From contig JALIRH010000004.1 of the NCBI GenBank assembly GCA_023055505.1, positions 8,861,368-8,925,367 on the forward strand: a DNA stretch of 64,000 bases, read 5' to 3'. Under the pieces are notes generated by a model. The model had not been told where the DNA came from and did no database searches. It saw nothing but the letters and a program-made list of their open reading frames with translations. This DNA is from Callipepla californica brunnescens. Taxonomy: Eukaryota; Chordata; Aves; Galliformes; Odontophoridae. The number at the start of each line of letters is the position of its first letter. Position 1 is the first letter of the stretch. Shown one piece after another: positions 1 through 12,700 of this stretch. The position numbers and the translations under genes were made by a program.

Positions 1-791
1 CAAGTGGGTTGCCTCATTCCCCCTGCATCCCCAGGAAGACTTTCAGGTGCCTGGGTACACTTCACAAGTGACTAGTGATCAACTGCGAACATGCCAAGCT
101 GCCCAAAGCAGTTGAGATCAAGCTCTCCCCTGTGTCTATCAGCTCTGCCTGTTAAGCGGTCTTGCCTTTGACAACGGGCAGATTAAGAAGCAGACAAACA
201 AGCACTCAGTGCTCTGTACAGGCAGCTTGCACTGCTTGCAGCCATTGGGAAGGGGAGATGTCCAAGGTGTGATGACTCAGCCATGGCACCACTGGACTCC
301 TGCAAACCTGAGCAGTGTGTCCTGGACAAAGCTGATTTACCCTCATCCCAGCCTCCTACATTTCACACAGCAGCACATTCTTGCATGCAGGAGCCAGAAT
401 TTAGCTGACTCCTTGGACTTAATGCCCTCAGAGCTTTGAGAGACAGAGGAGAAAAAGGACAGATCACTTCCCACTGCTAACCCCGAAAAGTAGACATGAA
501 ACAAAACCAGCCTTCATTGGCAGCATTTACTGCAGAAATCAATACTTCCTATAGATAGAAAAATCAATGAAATGCGACTTACCAAATAAATTCCCATTGG
601 ACATGGCCCAGAAATAAACCACCTGCATCAAGAAGGCCTGACATGGCCAAACCCCAGTAATGCTAACCTCCCCAAAGCCTCACTTTCCCTCCATCAGGAC
701 CACTACCCCAGCTAGAAACGGTGATCCTGATTGGGAATAGCTGTCACAGCAACAGTCCTCCTGCGCCTGCAGGAGCTCACAGATCTTCTGA

Positions 792-810
792 CGGCCACCA
801 GATGGTGCCA
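792..810 (+). promoter_or_regulatory. CTCF-like motif
   Basis: The 19-mer CGGCCACCAGATGGTGCCA aligns to the vertebrate CTCF core with the GGCCACCAG block intact. It then has AT in place of GG, GG kept, and a T in place of the usual C. The site lies about 5.4 kb upstream of the MOB2 CpG island and could mark a domain border between neighbouring genes. The match is good but not perfect, and single motifs of this quality occur by chance. Confidence 0.35.
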
Positions 811-2337
811 TTGAGTCTTCTTCGGAGGCAGAGCCCCGATGACAGCAAGCTTGGAGCAGGGAGCATGCAGGTTCCTCGCTCCAGCTCACAGGAAGGGAAT
901 GGAGCCTGACTGCCCACCTCCGGATAAAACCAGATAAAGAGATTCCTAGCGTAGGAGCTGGCAAGGCAAGGCATATTTGTGCTTTCTGTTTTTTCCACAG
1001 ATGTGAGCAAGATTCTGTGTCACCACTTGTGGGTTTTGCACCGGTCCCGCAAGGTCGGCTATAATCCTGCAGTGATGTCAGCGCAGGAGCAAGCGATGGC
1101 AGCGTAGGAGATTTTCAGTCTCAGTTTCCTCAAAGTAAGGTGTGTTTTCTGCTGGAAAGTGTTAGAAAAGAGGAACTTAGATCGATCAGGAGCAGAAATG
1201 AAAGACCAGCCATGTTAGCAAAAGCTCCTTTTTGAGCACTGTGGGACACTGGATGCTTTCAGACAGCCCCAGAGAGCTCTCACTTGGGAGTGACCTTCTC
1301 CCCTCCACATCCCCCCACTCCTTCCCCTTTTATTTTTAGCACAAAGCACAAGGCAAGAAGAGGCTTGTACACCAAGGCACACTGCTTGCAATGTTCTCAT
1401 CACATTTGCCATCTCCCCTCCAGATATGGGACCAGAACCTCCCAAGCTTTTAAGTTATTGACTCTCGTTGTGGTTTTGTTATTGTTATTGTTCTTGGTTT
1501 TTTGCAGTGACCAGAGCCTGCCATCCAGCTGAGGTCTTTACCTGGCATTGCAAATAGGCATGAATAATAAATGACCACATTCTATTCTTGTTTTTCTTCG
1601 GATTTTAATTGTGCAGGATGAGAGAGAAGAAAAGTGGTAGCAAGCAGAAGAAGCCTGAGAAAGAGGGAGGGGAGGAATCATCACTATTGCATTTAGTCAG
1701 TGATAAGAATGGCTGCTGAGCTGGACTGAGTGGTTTCCAAGTGCAGTGGGAGCCAGCTTCAATTTCACAGCATAATCATTCCCGTGGCCTTAAAATAACT
1801 TCTCCCTGCCCCCAGGGTATCGCAGGAGCTGGAGCACCGTGTGTGCCCCTTCCCTGCTCGGCTCCGCATTCAGCACTGCCTTATCGCTCTCTAGGGGCTG
1901 TTGGGAGAGCAGTGGCATTGCATGTGTCACACCAAGGCATTGAGCCCTGGAGCAGAAAGGGGACATTTTGCAGACCTGTGGTCTCCCCAGGAGGGCGGCA
2001 GGCTGGGCAGAGCTCTGGCTGTTTGAGCTCATCTTTGGTGCCAGCAAAAGAGCAGTTTCCCCGAACTCTGCTCCACTGCTATGGGACCTCTTTATTGTCG
2101 GGGCTAATTGCTCATGTGAGATGTACTTACAGAAGCGGCTGTTTGTGCAGAGCGCAGTAGACAAACAGACTCCTGTTCTGCCAGGCACCCTTTGTAATCA
2201 GAGGGGGCTGGGAATACTTTAGTGCAGTCATGGGAGGCCTCACTTGCACTGCCAGCATCAATCCTGCCCTGGGCTGGACGGTGCTGGGGGATGCTGAGCT
2301 CCATCCCACTGCCCTGCTCAGCAGTAGTGACAGTTCA

Positions 2338-2495
2338 GAGAAATTCCCCAACCCTGGAGGTGTTCAAGGCCATTTTGGATGGGGCCCTGGGCAGCCTGAT
2401 CTAGTGGGGGGGCAGCCCTGCCCATGACAAGGGGCTGACGCTAGGTGGGCTTTAAGGTCCGCTGCAACCTAAGGCATTCTGTGATCCTATGATTC
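2338..2495 (+). mobile_element. CR1 LINE 3' fragment (sense)
   Basis: This carries the typical CR1 3' end: a stretch reading 'ctggaggtgttcaaggcc', then 'ggatggggccctgggcagcc', then a decayed 'aaggtccgctgcaacctaaggcattctgtgatcctatgatt' tail (2452-2495). CR1 ends in ATTCTRTG-type octamers rather than poly-A, and the tail here is of that type. It is strongly 5'-truncated (about 160 bp), as most avian CR1 copies are, and has no coding capacity. Confidence 0.9.
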
Positions 2496-2674
2496 CCTGC
2501 ACTCAGACCTCTGCTCGCTCTCATACACATGGTGTGAACAAGCCACATCTTGGCACATCAACCTCGCTGTCCCCATGACTTGTAAATCTAACACTGGGTA
2601 AAAGCACTAGGGACTCTGAAAAGCAGACTATGGACATTCTTCAGCTGTACATCCACTGCCTGCTAGCTATGGTA

Positions 2675-2694
2675 TTTTTTTTTTTTTTTTTTTT
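2675..2694. repeat. Poly-T run (about 20)
   Basis: An uninterrupted run of T on the + strand, about 180 bp after the CR1 3' end. It is not attached to a recognisable element. Confidence 0.9.
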
Positions 2695-5600
2695 ATCAGG
2701 TGGAGGCCTAGGGGGAATTTTGCCACATGTGAGAGAGATAGATCGTTAGGAAAGTAATGCAAACAATTTCCGGCACTGTCTCCATCCCCTGTACGATCAG
2801 TGGGGATGACTTCCAACTACGTGCCTGCAGGTAGCCCACAGTCCACCTACACCAAATGGATATCCCTCTGCCTGTGTAAAGATACACCTCCTGTTACCCA
2901 CCTTCTGTGCTTTTCCCTGCTCTGTGACAGGTGGTGGGCTGGGATGAGCTCAGCAGTAAGAAAGAGCAGCACCAACTACAGCAGATCCGATACATCAATC
3001 CTGATATGCTGCTCCTTTTGTTCTTTCAGGAAGAGCCATTATTCCTCAGTTGGAAGAACAGAGAGATCTACCTAATTCTGAGCACTCCCAAGCAGTGAAT
3101 GTTTCAGAGCATTTACATGTCAGCTCTCACAAGATGTTTGATGTAGAGGGAAGTGTTTCTTTTTCCAGATGTGGAAACTGAGGCATGAGAAAGGTACTGC
3201 TCAATAACACTCAATTAGCGAGGGGAAAAAAAAACAACATAGAAAACAGTCACCACTGGTCTCGTGCTTTAACTTCCACTCATAAGTTGCTCTGTAAAAG
3301 AGGAAATGTCCAATCCTTCTGTCCTCCCATGACTGGGAGATGCAGAAAAAAATTTACCCAGGGATTTACTCTGTCCAGCATATCTGGAAATGCAGACACC
3401 CAAGCATAGATTTCCAGTATTACTTCCTGAAGTTTTGGCACTCTATAGACATCTAAATGCAAGCCATATTTCCTAGCTAGTTGGGCTATATACAAATGTA
3501 TATGCCTACATATACACATATGTATCAGTCTGGTCTGGTCATCAGCAGGTTGATTGTCTTGTAAGACTATATCTAAAGTGTGTTACTATTATTGGCAGCA
3601 ATCAATACTTAGAACCACTCATAGTGTTTATTAATGAAAAAAAAACAATTGAATGTTCCAACCAAGAAGAGACATTGTTATTAATATCCAGCATGATTAA
3701 TGATCACATTGCAGGTAGGCCCACGCTGTCAGACTCAGGCTCTTTACTTTTTCTAGTGGCTCTGCGGGAATTTGAACCATAACATGTTTCATGCACAGGG
3801 ACAAAGACGTTTTGTCCCAGGGAAGGAATATGTGGATGTTTTTGACTTAAAGAGCCAGTGCCACATTCAGAACTTCACAAACGTGCCATTTGGAACCCAA
3901 ATCCATTGCTCTGTCATGTCTTTCACTGAACGTATATTTCTCCTTTTAGCTGAAGATCTGGATCTAAGCAGCAGCTTTTCAGCTTGCTCAGATGTTTCAC
4001 CCCGTTGTTACGGTTGTCAAAGCATCAGCTCTGAGGCCTCTTGGCTTACACCAAACATTGAGTTGTGGAGGTGGGATTGGTGTTTCTGATGCAGTATGCC
4101 AGCAGGTGAACAAAGTTCATTTCCACTCCTTTTGCTCTGCCGCCTAGGCTGATGTTTGCCCACCTGTGCCTTGTGCTTTTCCTGCTGCAGAAGGCAACGG
4201 CAATAAAGTCAGGCAGTAAAGTTGACACAGTTACAGAGAGCCCCGTGCCTTGATTACTTCCTCATAGCCATTTGTCCTTTGCAACACCGCTTTATTACTT
4301 GCTGGGCAAAGAAACCAGCTGAAAAGCCAACACGCAAATCACCTATGTATGGCAGATTGTGCCTGAGCTGCTATCAAATACTCTATTTCGTACAAATCTG
4401 GTCACAGGAACTGCAGGAGGGAAAAAATAAGGAAATAAAGCTTCAGGATGGCTAATCCAAGGCAGCTTTTAGCTGTGCTGAGCCACCGTGGGCACTGCAG
4501 TGTCACTCCTCAGGGATGACAGGACCTAGAAGAGCCTTTGGGTAGACTGGGACATCCTTACCACCCTGTAATTTCCCTTCCTACCGCATCAATATGTCAA
4601 GCATCAGCTCTTGTTAAACATCTTTTCTCTGTGTCGTGCAAGCACTTGTAAACCACTTGCCCTGAAAAGGACCATCCTTTTGCTATGATGTATAATATAG
4701 TGTCTAGCACAAGTGAGTCCCACTACCTGCCAGGCTGTCTATTGTCAAAGAAATAATGGCTGCAGTGCATTTTTCAGATGGTTTAGAAACAGAAGGGGAA
4801 TTACAGGACAACCGTTGGAAACTGCTCTTGGATTCACACACATCTGCTTTTTGAGATGCAAACACTGAGAGGCCTCAACAGGGAAGAACATGAAACGCTG
4901 GGTCTCACTGAAGGATTCCTGGGCTTTTCAGTGGCTGAGGGGAAAAGGAAAAAAACTGAAACAAACAGTAGCTGTAATGTCATTTTGACAACGGATAAAA
5001 ACAGTGAAATAATAATCGTAAGTGAGATATGCATGAATGCCTCATGACATTGCAAAGTATGATAGAAAAGACTAGTAAAGTAGATGTCAGCTCTCTGAAT
5101 TGCTCTTGCAGCATTAATTCCCTCCGTGCCAGTTGCTGTATGTTTTCCTTGATATAATCAGGAGGAAAACATCTAATCTGACATGACAAACTCATTGTAT
5201 TAGGAGTCATCTCTGCTTTAAAACATGTGTCATATGACTGAACACCCTGCCCGGGGTACAATGCGCCCCTCAGTAAAATCGGGCAGAGCTCATCCTTAAA
5301 TGCCCTGCCAAAAATATTCCCAACAAAGGCCAAGAAGAAAACATAATTCAAATGAGGGACATCTGTTCCCTAATGTTTGCGGATAATGACTGGATCAAGT
5401 GTCTGCATAAAGGATAATTATTTTCTGCAGATGGTTTGATCCGATATTTCAAACATCGTGCAAGATCTCTGTCCCAGCCGCTCTGTGAAGTATGTGGGGT
5501 CTTGCTGGCGTGAGACCTCTTTCACGCTTTCTGATTTTATCAACGCAAAGGTGGGTAAGTGTTGAAGTTAAGAAAGGCAAAACGAGGCCACGTATGCGTC

Positions 5601-5930
5601 GTGCAGATTTCAGAGGGGAGCCCGTTTGCAATAGGAATGGCACAGGATGGCTGATCCTCGACCAGCCTGCAGAAGTCGGTGCTTCCCTCGGGAAGCTGCT
5701 GGTCCCAAGCAACAGCGATCTTGCCGGGACACCAAGCATGCGGCTGTCAGCCACCGTACGGGCAGTTCTCAATCAACCTGCGTCCAGATCGCATCGAAGC
5801 CCGGGGCAACCGGCGCGAAGGACGTCACCCTCCCGCATTACTGCACACCATGAATGACCACGGCTGCGGAAACAACGCGCTCGGACGTTTAGAGAGGAAA
5901 AAACATTGACGGCGCGGAGAAAAGCACCGC

Positions 5931-5949
5931 ACTACACTTCCCAGCGTGC
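5931..5949 (+). promoter_or_regulatory. ZNF143/M4-type (SBS) site
   Basis: ACTACACTTCCCAGCGTGC matches the bipartite ACTAYRNNTCCCARNRNGC element found in many CpG-island promoters and bound by ZNF143/STAF (with the ACTAC part as the SBS2 extension). It lies about 290 bp upstream of the MOB2 ATG, a usual distance from housekeeping start sites. This is the best single transcription-factor match in the island. Confidence 0.75.
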
Positions 5950-5992
5950 ACCGGGCGGCGGCCGGCAGCGCGGCCGCGGGGAGGGAGGGGGG

Positions 5993-6047
5993 CGCTTCCG
6001 GGTTGGCGGCCGGCGGGGCGGGGCGAGCGCCGTGTGTTTACTTCCGG
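5993..6047 (+). promoter_or_regulatory. ETS and SP1-type site cluster
   Basis: CTTCCGG occurs near 5995 and again as ACTTCCGG at 6040-6047, with a GGGGCGGGGC GC box between them. ETS plus GC boxes just upstream of the leader are typical of TATA-less promoters. The transcription start probably lies at or shortly after this cluster (inference). Confidence 0.6.
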
Positions 6048-6156
6048 CCGCCGGAGTGCGCGAGTGTCAGAGCGAGGGATCCGGCCGCCTCGCGAGCGGA
6101 GCCGCAGCCGGGCAGCGCCCGCCGGGCCGCCGGCCAGCCGCTGGGGCGGGGACCTC

Positions 6157-6171
6157 ATGAGCGGGCGGTGA
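6157..6171 (+). CDS. Four-codon upstream ORF in MOB2 leader
   Basis: ATG AGC GGG CGG TGA (MSGR-stop) lies 48 bases before the MOB2 start codon, in the same frame but closed by its own stop. If transcription starts upstream, as the promoter sites suggest, ribosomes would meet this ATG first. Its context (CCTC before, A after) is weaker than that of the main start, so leaky scanning or reinitiation is expected. Whether it lowers MOB2 translation cannot be told from sequence. Confidence 0.45.
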   Translation: MSGR

Positions 6172-6219
6172 GAAGGACGCGGCGGCCGCCGGAGCCACCC
6201 GGGGCGGCGGGAGCCAGCC

Positions 6220-6236
6220 ATGGACTGGCTCATGGG
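6220..6236 (+). CDS. MOB2: MOB2 first coding exon (partial gene)
   Basis: The exon encodes MDWLM plus the first two bases of a Gly codon, then splices at GG|GTGAGT (phase 2). MDWLMG is the conserved start of vertebrate MOB kinase activator 2; the next exon should begin by completing Gly and reading KSKAKP. The start context AGCCATGG is a strong Kozak site, and an in-frame upstream stop (6169-6171) closes the leader. MOB2 is a small zinc-binding adaptor of the MOB/phocein family that binds the NDR1/2 kinases and competes with MOB1, with roles in cell morphology, cell cycle and DNA-damage signalling. The zinc-binding MOB domain is entirely outside this window. The identification rests on six residues, the splice phase, the CpG-island context and the absence of a competing gene, so it is likely but not proven. 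Confidence 0.75.
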
Positions 6237-6720
6237 GTGAGTAGGGCCCCCGTCCCCTCGCGGAGCGGCCGCCCGCCTTCCCACGCAGGTGCGCGAGGGA
6301 GAACCGTTGGGCGCGCGCCGCGGGACGGCGCCGCGCGGGGTGGGGTGGCGGGCCCGGGGCGCACCGCGCAGGGCGGAGCCGCTGGCTGGTACGGCCCGCA
6401 GGGTTGTACGGGCGGCGGGAAGAGGTGCGGAGGAGCTCGGCCTCGGCCGCCGGGACGAGTAAAGTTTTCATTCCTTTTTTGGCCGCGGGAAGGGCGGGCG
6501 GCGCGGGGCGCAGCGCTTCCTGCCGGCTGAGCGCGGGGATGGGAGCGCGGGGGCTCGCCGAAACGCGAGCGGCTTTCTGAGGGGAGCGGGGGGAGGCTGG
6601 GAGCCAGCCCGCGCCGGGGGCTCGGGTTGCCCGGGATTAGCGGCGCCCATTGCGCGGAGAAGGGAGCGCTCAGTGCGGGAGAGCGCGGTGCCGCTGGTGG
6701 CGGTGCCCTGATGCGCCAGC

Positions 6721-9700
6721 GCTGTCTGAAGGAGCGCGTTTGCTTGCCGCTTGCATGAGCTGTGCTCGTGACCTGTGCTTAGGTGAACTGTGAATAATTC
6801 TGCTTCCAAATCACATGAGCGCTAGGTCTGTGCTTCAGCTAAACTAGACTCACAGTGATTTCTGCTGCCTGCAGATCTTTTTTTTTTTTTTTCTCCCTTT
6901 TTTAAGCAGTGATTTAATCCTTTGCCTGAAAGCCATCTTTGTCACCTTGGTTGTGTGATGTGCCTAGAGATACAATGCAAAAACGCCTTATGTCACAGTT
7001 GCTAGATTTGACCTGTTAGAAAGACTGTGTACACGCTTGCCTGTGTTGCCTCTGATCTGCAGCAGGACTCTTGAAAGCGTGGCACTTGCTAATTATCTTC
7101 AAACCAGATGTAAAAAAAAGCACTCTTGAACCAAGTGTCAGTACCAGATCTGCTTGACTGCAAGCTTGGCCCCTCAGTCTGATGGATGTGAGCGCTCGGT
7201 ATCTGTGGAGTGGGGTTGTCCTGCAGCAGAACTGGAGATGTGTGAAAGGAGATGCCTTCTGTGCCGTATGTAGCAGTTCTTGTCCTGCAACCCTCGACCT
7301 ATTCTGTGTTGACGTGCTCAGTGAGCGTGGCTGGTTTTGATATTTCTTTTCATAACAACCATACAGCACAGGTGGCTTGTTTGTTTTCTTAGTAGAAGCT
7401 GAAGTGTCAGAGCTGTGCTACAGTTAGAAAAAAGCTGAACCCGATGCTTGGCAAGATGTTTGTATCACCCAAAGTGGCTCAGTTATGCGTTGGTACTTAT
7501 TTTGTGCAAATTACATTGTAAAGCAGGAAAGAATCAAAGCAGAGTGTGGCCATACTGTCAATATGTTAAGATATCAATTTCTTCCTGAGAAAATATTTTA
7601 GGTTTTTTGAAACTGCTGTGAAAAAATTGGTATTGCTGCACACTTTTTTTTTTTTTTTCCCCTTAGTGTGTGGATCCATCATGCTGGAAAAAGGCTTGCC
7701 TGCTTTCCCATTGTGTAAGAATGGATCCTGAGTCACTTGTACATTGTGTATTCATTCTCAGCTATTTCCTGATGTGTTTCTTGCTTGACCAAACCCACCA
7801 CTGCTCTTCTTAAGTCTGAGTTTTGTTTGTGGATTTCTTTAGGGGATAGGAGATGTGGTGCTGCAGGAAGGGAGAGCACTGATGTTTTGAAGGGGAAAGG
7901 AGAAGGAGGCCTGATAGGCAGCTTAAGAAAATGCCCACATTATTCCTGTTGGCAACAAAGTGTAAATGAAAACATCCTTCTGGCTGTTTACTGAGAAAGA
8001 AAGTGAAGACGTTTTTCTGTCTCAACAGAAGTCTGAGTAATGTTGCTCACTCAGCCTTTCTCCACTGAAAACTTCAGCTGTTCCGTTCCCTTATGTGTGA
8101 AGGGAAGGGCAGCAGAAATAGTGGGAAGATAGCTTGCTCCCAGTAACCTCTCAGATCTTGTCTGCTGCTTGCTGTGCCTCAGAAGAGCAAGACGTATTGC
8201 TCTGCATCTTGGTGTTGACACTCATGGTGACTGTCACTCTTTGCTTAACGAATATTGTCACTAATAAAAGTACCTTGATCTTCCTTATTCCGTACTGTTA
8301 TAGTAATGTGCTGGCTTGCACTTGCAGTTTTGTGTGCTTGTTCACAAGAACCCATCGTGTTATCAGCTGTGCTTTCATAATGTTCAGTGTAAGAAATGCT
8401 GCCTGTATTTAACTTCATATTACTGAGATATCAATCTTCAAGTTAAATTAGGCAGCAGTAACAAGTTGCTTCTGTTCTAGGTCTCTACCCTTCAAGCTTG
8501 TCGCGTTTATCCTGCAGAAGATTTAGAGTGCGATCTGCTTTATTCCTTACTGGTCTTCCCCTCCACTCATGTTCTGGGGTGTGGGGGAAGGGTGAGTTCT
8601 AATCATACCACAAAGGGCAGCAGCCCAAGTGTCTCTGATCGCCTCAGAGTGCTTAATATACAAAAACGGAAGCTGAAGCTTATGAACAACAGTGAATTTA
8701 TTATGGATTAACGAGCAGTTACAGGCTTATGTGGTCGCACAGCAAAACTTCTCTGGATGCTGTTTTGTTTGGTCAAGTGCTTCAAAATCCAGTTAAGTTG
8801 TAGGGAAGAAAGCGGAACAAAATGGGCCGTTGGCACGTTACAATAAGATCTCAATTTAACATCAGAATAAACCCAAAGTCACTTCTCTGGTTGGTTAGTA
8901 TCTTTTATCTTTCTAGGTTGGTTAGTTTATTTTCTTTCTACTGAGTGTAGCCTTAATAATGATACTGGTGATAGGCTTTGGCCTTTTCACTGCTCTTAAA
9001 ATATATATATTTTTAAAAAAGCCTTTTTTGTTGTACACAAAATATTTTCAATGCGATTCACACTGGAGATCAGTATTGCATAAAAGTTTTGCTCATTGGT
9101 ATTTGATGGAGCTCTATATTACTCTTTTAAAGAGATTCCGAATTCTTGTGTTATAAATAGCGCTGGTTGTTCGTGAAGTTCAAAGTAGCAACAAGGACAG
9201 GCATTATTTATTCAGTTATGAAACTTTTAAATTTGGTTTTATAATTCATAATTGCAGAGGAATAGGAATTAGGAAAGGGGAAGAATTAGTGGTACTAATA
9301 ATCCTGACTTGGCATTATGCATTTGAATATCTGACTGCAATGTCTGATTCTGTAACAAATTAGTCTAATCGAAGGAGGATTGTGTACTGTCATTATTCTA
9401 TAAGCTGTCCCTTAAAATACTTTCCTTCTATGCTCCTCCCTTTCCTTTAAACCAAGAATTACCTGTTAAAGCAAAGGTGTTATTTTGTGCTACGTCTGTG
9501 CTGTAACTGGAACCATGAGAACTTCAACAGTTCAACATGGTTGTGTGTCAGAGGATGTCTGTAGATGCATATTGAACTGGAAAGGAGTTTCTTCTGCAGG
9601 GATGAGCTTGGAGGGCTTTGTATAGGCAACTGGAAAGGCCTTCATCATACAGCCCTACAAACAGGGACTACTAGTGGGGAAAAAAGTCATCTTTAACTAT

Positions 9701-12700
9701 TTCCTTTACTTCTATTAAAAAAAAAAAAAAAAGGTGAGTGGCTTCTCAATTCTTGCTCAGGTGACTGTGAGTACAAGAGAACTTAGGCATCCTCAAGAAG
9801 TGAAATGCTGCCTGTAAACTCTTTAGGGAAGATTCTTTAATGTTGGGTGTATATTACCATTCCCTCTGCACCAGAGGATGGTGTTATTCCAGGATCAAGG
9901 TAAGCAGTGACTTGACAAAGGTACAGGAGAGAATGGGCTGTGTGTGATAGGGATTCATTCTGTCTTTAGTGTAAGTTGTAGCCCTTGCTGCTCATACTGT
10001 CACAGCTACCCATATTGTCATACCATTCACTGCTCAATTATGTGTTCCTTCTTATGTTGCCCTGGTGATGTGAAAGGAGAGCTTGAAAATGATTGAAAGT
10101 TATCTTTTTCTCATATCCTGGCCAAACTACTTCCATATCATCAGCTTTGGGGATGGTAAGAAATCAGTGGCTTAGAAAGATGAGGAAGAAATACAGACAG
10201 TAAAAGAAAGAAGCAAAAAAAATTGTGCCTGGAGAGGGTACAGATATCTTCCCTCTGCTCAGGTGCTCTGTGGCCTGCTACCATAGAGCAAGTGGATACA
10301 GCTGTAAACTGAAAACTGTATAATCCAATAAGTCAGCCTTTATGCTTGCAGATTTGTCATGACAGTTAATCCATTGGAAACACAATGTGTAAAATGCTGT
10401 TTGGTATAGTCTTCATTTGACCAGGACAGGTAGTCAGAAAGCAACTTGCATTCAAATTCAATCATTTAGAGCATATGCTGTGCTAATGATTTTTAACAAG
10501 CAGTGCAGGAGGTCTTTTTCAGCCTACGTACTTGTAGATTTGTCCAGTGCAGAAGGCCTTAGCTGTAAGTATCAAGGCACTAAAACAAAACTAGCGGATC
10601 TTCTGTGTCCCAACAGTGATTTTGAAGGCTAATAGGAGAGCAGTGCATCCCGTTGTTTTTGCTGTCTTCCATGCTGCGTTTATGGCAGTGTCTTCAGAAT
10701 ACTGCCCAGTTCAAGATATACTCTGGTGAAATGTGAGCGATGTTATTGTACATAGAAGTCCTAGCATTGAGCTAAAACAGCTGAGGACTAGAGGTAAAAA
10801 ACACAGTGTTCCAGTTCTGAGTCAGTAACAAGTCCAGTATGCTAATTTACAGCTGTTAGGCTAAATCCTTGTTGCCTTTGAATGGGATGCATTAATTGTA
10901 AGGAACACATCTTGTAGTGGGAACAGAGAGAAATTACACTGTTTACTTAGCTGTCAGTTTGTCTTCTATATAATGCAGTTGAACTGAGAGTAGTACTGCT
11001 GTCTTTCTCTAACAGACCTTTATGTCAAGGTATGTAGCTAATAATTTTCATTCTAAGTAATGCTTGAAAATTCCTAATTAAGTCTTTCTACAAAAAGGAA
11101 AAATGCTGGAAGTTCTTCAGCTGCTGTAACTGTAAAGAATGCTTTCCCCCTTCAGTCCTCTCCAGTGAAGAAAGTCTCCTGTCTTTACAAGCCAGACCTC
11201 CCCCCATAAGCCCTTCTGCAGCCTCCCACCAATCACAGCTGCACTGTGTGTATCCATTCTGCTTTTTAACTGACTTCATGACAGGTGTTTCCCCTGCTTT
11301 GCATTCTCTGCAAATTCTTGGCTTTGTGCGTTGTTTTTCCCTGCTTTGAAGGAGCTGAAAATAACTTGGAACCAGTAAAACAGATATGTCCAGTCCCATC
11401 GTGCAGGAAGTGTTCGCACGTTCCTTATTTATTCCTGTTCATAGGTGTAACATCATTACTGGTGGGTCCCCAGATTGTTCCTCCCAGTTAAGTCTAGGTC
11501 TGTCTGTGAGCCAGTTGCACTCAGCTCACTGTTTACCAGCGAGACTTCAGTTTTATTTCCTGTACTTTCACCAGACATGAGCCTTATCCCTGCTAAACCA
11601 GAGGTTGCTTGTCAAAACAATTTATATAACATCATCTACAAGTGAAGGAGTATCTCAGATACTAAGTTGTAATATTCACATGATATATGTATAATGGTGG
11701 GAAGATACTACTTGTTTGATGACCAAAGTAACTCTTGTAGCTGTAGAAGAGGAATCAATACTGGACAAGAGGATCAGTGTGGTTTAGACCATTTAATTGT
11801 ACTCTTACTTCTCTCTGGTTCTGAAGGGGTTTGAGTGCATTACTGAATATGCTACGACTGCTTTTCTGCCCTATAGTGAAACAAACACTAAAAGATAACT
11901 GCAAAGGCCTTTTCTTGGAAATGTCCTGGCATGATTAGTTATCAATTTCTTGCATTTGTTGGCAGAAATACTGAAGAAACCCTACATTTTGAAACCTGTG
12001 TTACTTTAGCAAACCACTGAACTTGTATGAGTTAGGCAGTTACTTGCCTTCGGTCAGTACAATGTATGTGAATCTTGGCTTGGTTTTATAAGGGCGTTCT
12101 TTTTCCAGCAAGGATTTTATTTAGGATAAAGGATAATATATCAATCAATATGAAATTGATTATCTTATTTTAGGATCCTTAGTAAAAGAGTTGAATGCTC
12201 AAAAAGAGAAGCAGTAGTTCTTCCTAACATATACCTGCATGTGTTCTCTGCTGTTATGCTGGCTGGTAGGGTAAAGATGCTCATCTAGCTGAAAACGAAT
12301 CTTCTATTTCCCTTCCTGTTTTTCCTCTCAAGAATAGTTCTCATCTAAATGAGTTCCTGAGGCATGTTTGTGTGACCATTTGAGTGATGTAGATAGCTCT
12401 AGGGAGCTGGTGGGAACATAAGGTTAGGAAGAAGAGCGTTACTTTTCCATGGCAGCAAGGATTTAAATCAATTGGTTGTAATTGTGAAATGGCATGATTG
12501 CTAGTGGTAATATTCTGAAAATAATTAGTGATTATCTAATGATGTATTCTACTTGAACTGTGTGGAAAAACTGCAGAATCTGAAAATATGAGATGCTCTG
12601 ACTGGTATCTTGGAGCAGATGTTGGACTCAAAACTCTGTCAGACTTCCTATGAGTTTGTTACATTTAGTTTTTGGCTAAATGGTATAGTGAACTGGATAC

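Larger units (their letters stand above)
1..5450. other. Intergenic DNA upstream of MOB2
   Basis: This stretch has mixed base composition without the strong T and G excess seen after 6.2 kb. Apart from the CR1 fragment, the poly-T run and the CTCF-like motif listed separately, I see no exon with convincing splice sites, no RNA gene and no long conserved frame. Frames of 60-139 codons (for example 1741-2160 and 3772-4089, both +) show no family motif and look like chance. In mammals MOB2 lies between BRSK2 and DUSP8, with DUSP8 on the 5' side, so the next gene beyond the left edge may be DUSP8. That is synteny inference, not seen here. Confidence 0.6.
5640..6720 (+). promoter_or_regulatory. 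MOB2: CpG-island promoter of MOB2
   Basis: CpG dinucleotides become frequent from about 5,450 (shore) and very dense from about 5,900 to 6,550, then stop by about 6,720. This is the only such island in the window. It contains GC boxes (for example around 6015-6025), ETS-type CTTCCGG sites, a CRE-like GACGTCAC at 5821-5828 and a ZNF143-type site, and it has no clear TATA box. It surrounds the first MOB2 exon, so it is the obvious promoter of a broadly expressed gene with dispersed start sites. Divergent antisense transcription is possible, but no minus-strand exon can be supported. Confidence 0.88.

Noticed and set aside
1741..2160. 139-codon + strand frame with an overlapping 132-codon minus-strand frame
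   Set aside because: GC-richer region where stops are rarer; both strands are open together, and there is no domain or exon border.
3772..4089. 105-codon + strand frame upstream of the CpG island
   Set aside because: No recognisable motif, no splice-site or promoter context, and length within chance expectation.
5492..6530. Long overlapping frames in and near the CpG island on both strands (for example 5946-6530 + and 5889-6284 -)
   Set aside because: High G+C removes stop codons; Arg/Ala/Gly/Pro-rich translations are typical of promoter islands and not of proteins.
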